This document shows positions 62,131 to 64,000 of a stretch of 64,000 nucleotides of DNA, in pieces (position 1 is the first letter of the stretch; the number at the start of each line of letters is the position of its first letter). The translations under genes and the position numbers were made by a program. Source of the stretch: Bacteroidia bacterium (GTDB taxonomy: Bacteria > Bacteroidota > Bacteroidia > Bacteroidales > Paludibacteraceae); contig SAAO01000015.1 in assembly GCA_009929375.1 (NCBI GenBank), positions 20,766-84,765 on the forward strand. The letters run 5' to 3'. Under the pieces are notes generated by a model, which worked only from the letters and a program-made list of their open reading frames with translations, made no database searches and had not been told where the DNA came from.

Positions 62131-62238
62131 GTGGTAAGTGAGTGTGAAATATCATAGGTGATAGATTTAGTGGAAAGATTTTGAATACAGGTTTTTATGA
62201 TTGAAAATACAACCTGGTAAAAATCTTTTAAATAGGAT

Positions 62239-63693
62239 TTAATTACTTCTAACCAACATAATATACTTCTCACACTTAAACTTACTGAATCCATATTTCA
62301 TCATTTTCCGAATAGTTCTATCTTTATTATTTAAACTCAAATATGTATCCTTAAAACGCACAAATTCTTCTTCTTTCCTTACAACCAATCCATTATCCTT
62401 TATGCACTGATAAATGGAAGATTTACTAATACCAAGAAATTTACTATTCTCTAAAACAGACAGATTAAAATCATATGAAGATAAAATAAGTTCATCCCGA
62501 TATTTCTTCTTCGCTTTTCCCACTTCTTTACGTTTTTCTTCTTTGGACAACCCCTTGTACTCAGGAGCAATCAAATACTTCCGTTTACCGATACTACTAA
62601 GGTCTGAATCAGATTTAAATATCCCTTCAACTATACCTGATAGTTCGATATCTGAAACTTCATCCGGTGATTCAATATAATACTTTCTGAACCACATCAG
62701 ATTAGCAAGTGCGATTTCCATGCTAACACCGGGGTAAATATTACGGATTATTGCACAATAACGGAATAGAGCACTGTGTCTTTTACCCTGTTTGATTTTA
62801 CCATTCTTACCAAAGAAGGTGTTCAATTGATAAACACCCTGATCACCCACATAAGAATATACACTCTGAGGATTCAATTGTGCAGTCCAGGTATTACTGA
62901 TAATAGGTTTGAAGGAAGGTTGTTTTAATATTCCTTTTGCAGCAAATACATTAGGTGTCTGATTTTTTCCATTTTGTAAGATTGTATTTATATTATTATA
63001 TTCTTTCGAATTGGAAAAAATCAGACACTTTTCTTTTGACTTTGATTCTTTCTTTTTGTTTGATTTTGTTTGATTCTTTTCAAAAGCATTTAATAACCAT
63101 TCCCTTTCAAATTCTTTATAGGTTGAATACCTTTGAATCAACAAATCATTTAAATAGTCTACTGAAATAACTTGATCCGGATTAAATACCCTTTCACAGT
63201 TGGTACCACTTCCATAAATGAATTGTGTTGCACTGAAACATCTTGTATCTATGCTTTCTTGAATTTCATTTAATACATTTGATTCAAATAAAATATTCAA
63301 TAGAAGCTTACACATGAAAGAATAATCATCATAAAATCGGATTCCTTCATCGATTAAATAAACCAATCTGAATCTGTTTTTATCTATTGAATTACTGAAA
63401 GTTGTATACCCAATAGTTGGTTGAACCTTTAACTTATTTAATACCTCTTGAAAAGTGTATTGACAGTTATCAAAATCAAAGAATATTACATTAGTTGATT
63501 CAAAGGTTTCCGTTGTCTTTTGATGTTGGTAATAGGTAGTTAAATCTTTGAAGTTGTGAGTGAATACATGACCGGATAAAATCAAATCAAATAACTTCTG
63601 TGGATTTAATTCTGTTTTGACGTATGTAATACCGGTTGGTTTGATTGGTTTTGATTGGTATCCTACTTTGGATACACCAAGGTGAAATTTCAT
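62239..63693 (-). CDS. Primase-like replication protein of a mobile element (484 aa)
   Basis: Probably a replication or primase protein. Residues about 68-200 look like an archaeo-eukaryotic primase-type fold: acidic D-x-D motif in VIFFDFDNCQYTF, then PTIGYTTFSNSIDKNRFRLV and YLIDEG, and later RCFSATQFIYGSG, the order seen in plasmid and phage primases. A Lys/Glu-rich linker (about 210-230) leads to a helical region, and near 420-445 a helix-turn-helix (LENSKFLGISKSSIYQCIKD). The gene is visibly AT-richer than all the PUL genes and on the opposite strand to the BspA-like gene, suggesting transfer. The primase call rests on motif order only; a VirE-like element protein is the alternative. Confidence 0.5.
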   Translation of the reverse strand: MKFHLGVSKVGYQSKPIKPTGITYVKTELNPQKLFDLILSGHVFTHNFKDLTTYYQHQKTTETFESTNVIFFDFDNCQYTFQEVLNKLKVQPTIGYTTFSNSIDKNRFRLVYLIDEGIRFYDDYSFMCKLLLNILFESNVLNEIQESIDTRCFSATQFIYGSGTNCERVFNPDQVISVDYLNDLLIQRYSTYKEFEREWLLNAFEKNQTKSNKKKESKSKEKCLIFSNSKEYNNINTILQNGKNQTPNVFAAKGILKQPSFKPIISNTWTAQLNPQSVYSYVGDQGVYQLNTFFGKNGKIKQGKRHSALFRYCAIIRNIYPGVSMEIALANLMWFRKYYIESPDEVSDIELSGIVEGIFKSDSDLSSIGKRKYLIAPEYKGLSKEEKRKEVGKAKKKYRDELILSSYDFNLSVLENSKFLGISKSSIYQCIKDNGLVVRKEEEFVRFKDTYLSLNNKDRTIRKMMKYGFSKFKCEKYIMLVRSN

Positions 63694-63904
63694 TATACAT
63701 AGGATTCTTTTTTAAGATTTTACTCTTTTAATCCTATATATTTGATTTTTAATGGAAAGTTTGAAGAAAACCAGTTTTAAATTTAAATATATACCATTAG
63801 ACATAGGATTAATTAAAGGAAAGACCTCTTTGAAATCATTGATTTGATTTGAAGGGGGTCTTTCTGATTGTATTGAAATTTATCAATTTGTTTTTGTAAT
63901 AATT
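63694..63904. promoter_or_regulatory. Gap upstream of the primase-like gene with repeated TAGGATT motif
   Basis: TAGGATT occurs at 63700-63706 and 63804-63810 and, inverted, at 63730-63736; another copy is at 62233-62239, at the 3' end of the gene. They may be operator or origin sites. A hairpin with arms GAAAGACC (63819-63826) and GGTCTTTC (63857-63864) and further inner pairing follows the stop of the next minus-strand gene and is probably its terminator. Confidence 0.4.
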
Positions 63905-64000
63905 TCATAGTTTTTCCTGATTATTTTTTGAGAAGAAATCTTTAAAATCTTCTATCACCAATTCAAAATCAGCAGGAGAGCATATTTTATATATGAAATT
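63905..64000 (-). CDS. C-terminal end of an unknown gene (runs off window)
   Basis: On the minus strand an open frame enters from the right edge and stops at 63905-63907; the visible part reads ICSPADFELVIEDFKDFFSK and ends NNQEKL. Composition matches the primase-like gene (AT-rich, acidic/lysine-rich). Too short for a family call. It may be in the same transcript as the primase-like gene, although a hairpin lies between them. Confidence 0.45.
   Translation of the reverse strand, partial: NFIYKICSPADFELVIEDFKDFFSKNNQEKL

Noticed and set aside
63813..63908. 31-codon minus-strand frame overlapping the last gene's stop
   Set aside because: It lies across a strong hairpin that is better explained as a terminator, and the peptide has no distinctive features.

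Overview
The window looks like a chromosomal segment of a polysaccharide-degrading Bacteroidota, most likely order Bacteroidales (Paludibacter/Dysgonomonas-like; exact genus not established). The grounds are two SusC/SusD pairs, several proteins ending in a type IX secretion (T9SS) type A sorting domain, SusE/F-like glycan-binding modules, promoters of the Bacteroidota form TTTG-N20-TAnnTTTG, and mostly weak Shine-Dalgarno sites.

Layout. 1-2355: edge of a Mu-like prophage that continues off the left side. It shows the transposase N-terminus and two small early genes on the minus strand, a divergent LexA/cI-type repressor, and an end region with short repeats. It abuts a GHMP-kinase gene that has lost its 5' part. 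3281-12927: a T9SS-secreted GH13 amylase, prmA, a Gly/Tyr/Ser-rich secreted protein with a FadL-like outer-membrane protein, and an alanine/glycine:cation symporter with a hotdog thioesterase. 13002-25288: a minus-strand polysaccharide utilization locus (PUL1) with two GH30, a surface glycan-binding lipoprotein, SusD, SusC, GH3 and an SGNH hydrolase, and a divergent Nudix-fold regulator at 25611. The gene set resembles known beta-1,6-glucan loci. 26394-42792: a SemiSWEET gene and a starch/maltooligosaccharide locus (PUL2) with two T9SS-sorted SusE/F-like proteins, SusD, SusC, a LacI regulator, an MFS sugar transporter, a truncated GH65 and a SusA-like GH13. One SusE/F-like copy has an IS element 36 bp before its start codon and a 1-nt frameshift. 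43054-62037: an unknown 190-aa protein, a membrane-anchored AraC regulator, a 3180-aa LamG/T9SS protein, a LytTR response regulator with its sensor kinase, and a BspA-type leucine-rich-repeat protein. 62239-64000: a visibly AT-richer segment with a primase-like replication protein and the tail of another gene, probably a second mobile element.

How the parts work together. Two cis-regulatory codes can be read directly. A 16-bp site (core GCAATCGTTTGC) lies 54-55 bp upstream of the -7 box of both the GH13 gene (3281) and PUL2 susC, tying the distant amylase to the LacI protein. A GTGT-N7-ACAC dyad inside a 22/24-identical 24-bp element lies exactly 32 bp upstream of the -7 boxes of both the SGNH and GH3 genes, pointing to the Nudix regulator as an activator of PUL1. 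A 12-bp direct repeat with 22-bp period upstream of the giant LamG gene fits LytTR-type regulation.

Several intergenic gaps (37.5, 38.05, 39.7, 42.8-43.0, 59.7-59.85 kb) are filled with short degenerate repeats that share words, sometimes in inverted orientation. I found no rRNA, tRNA or CRISPR array by eye.
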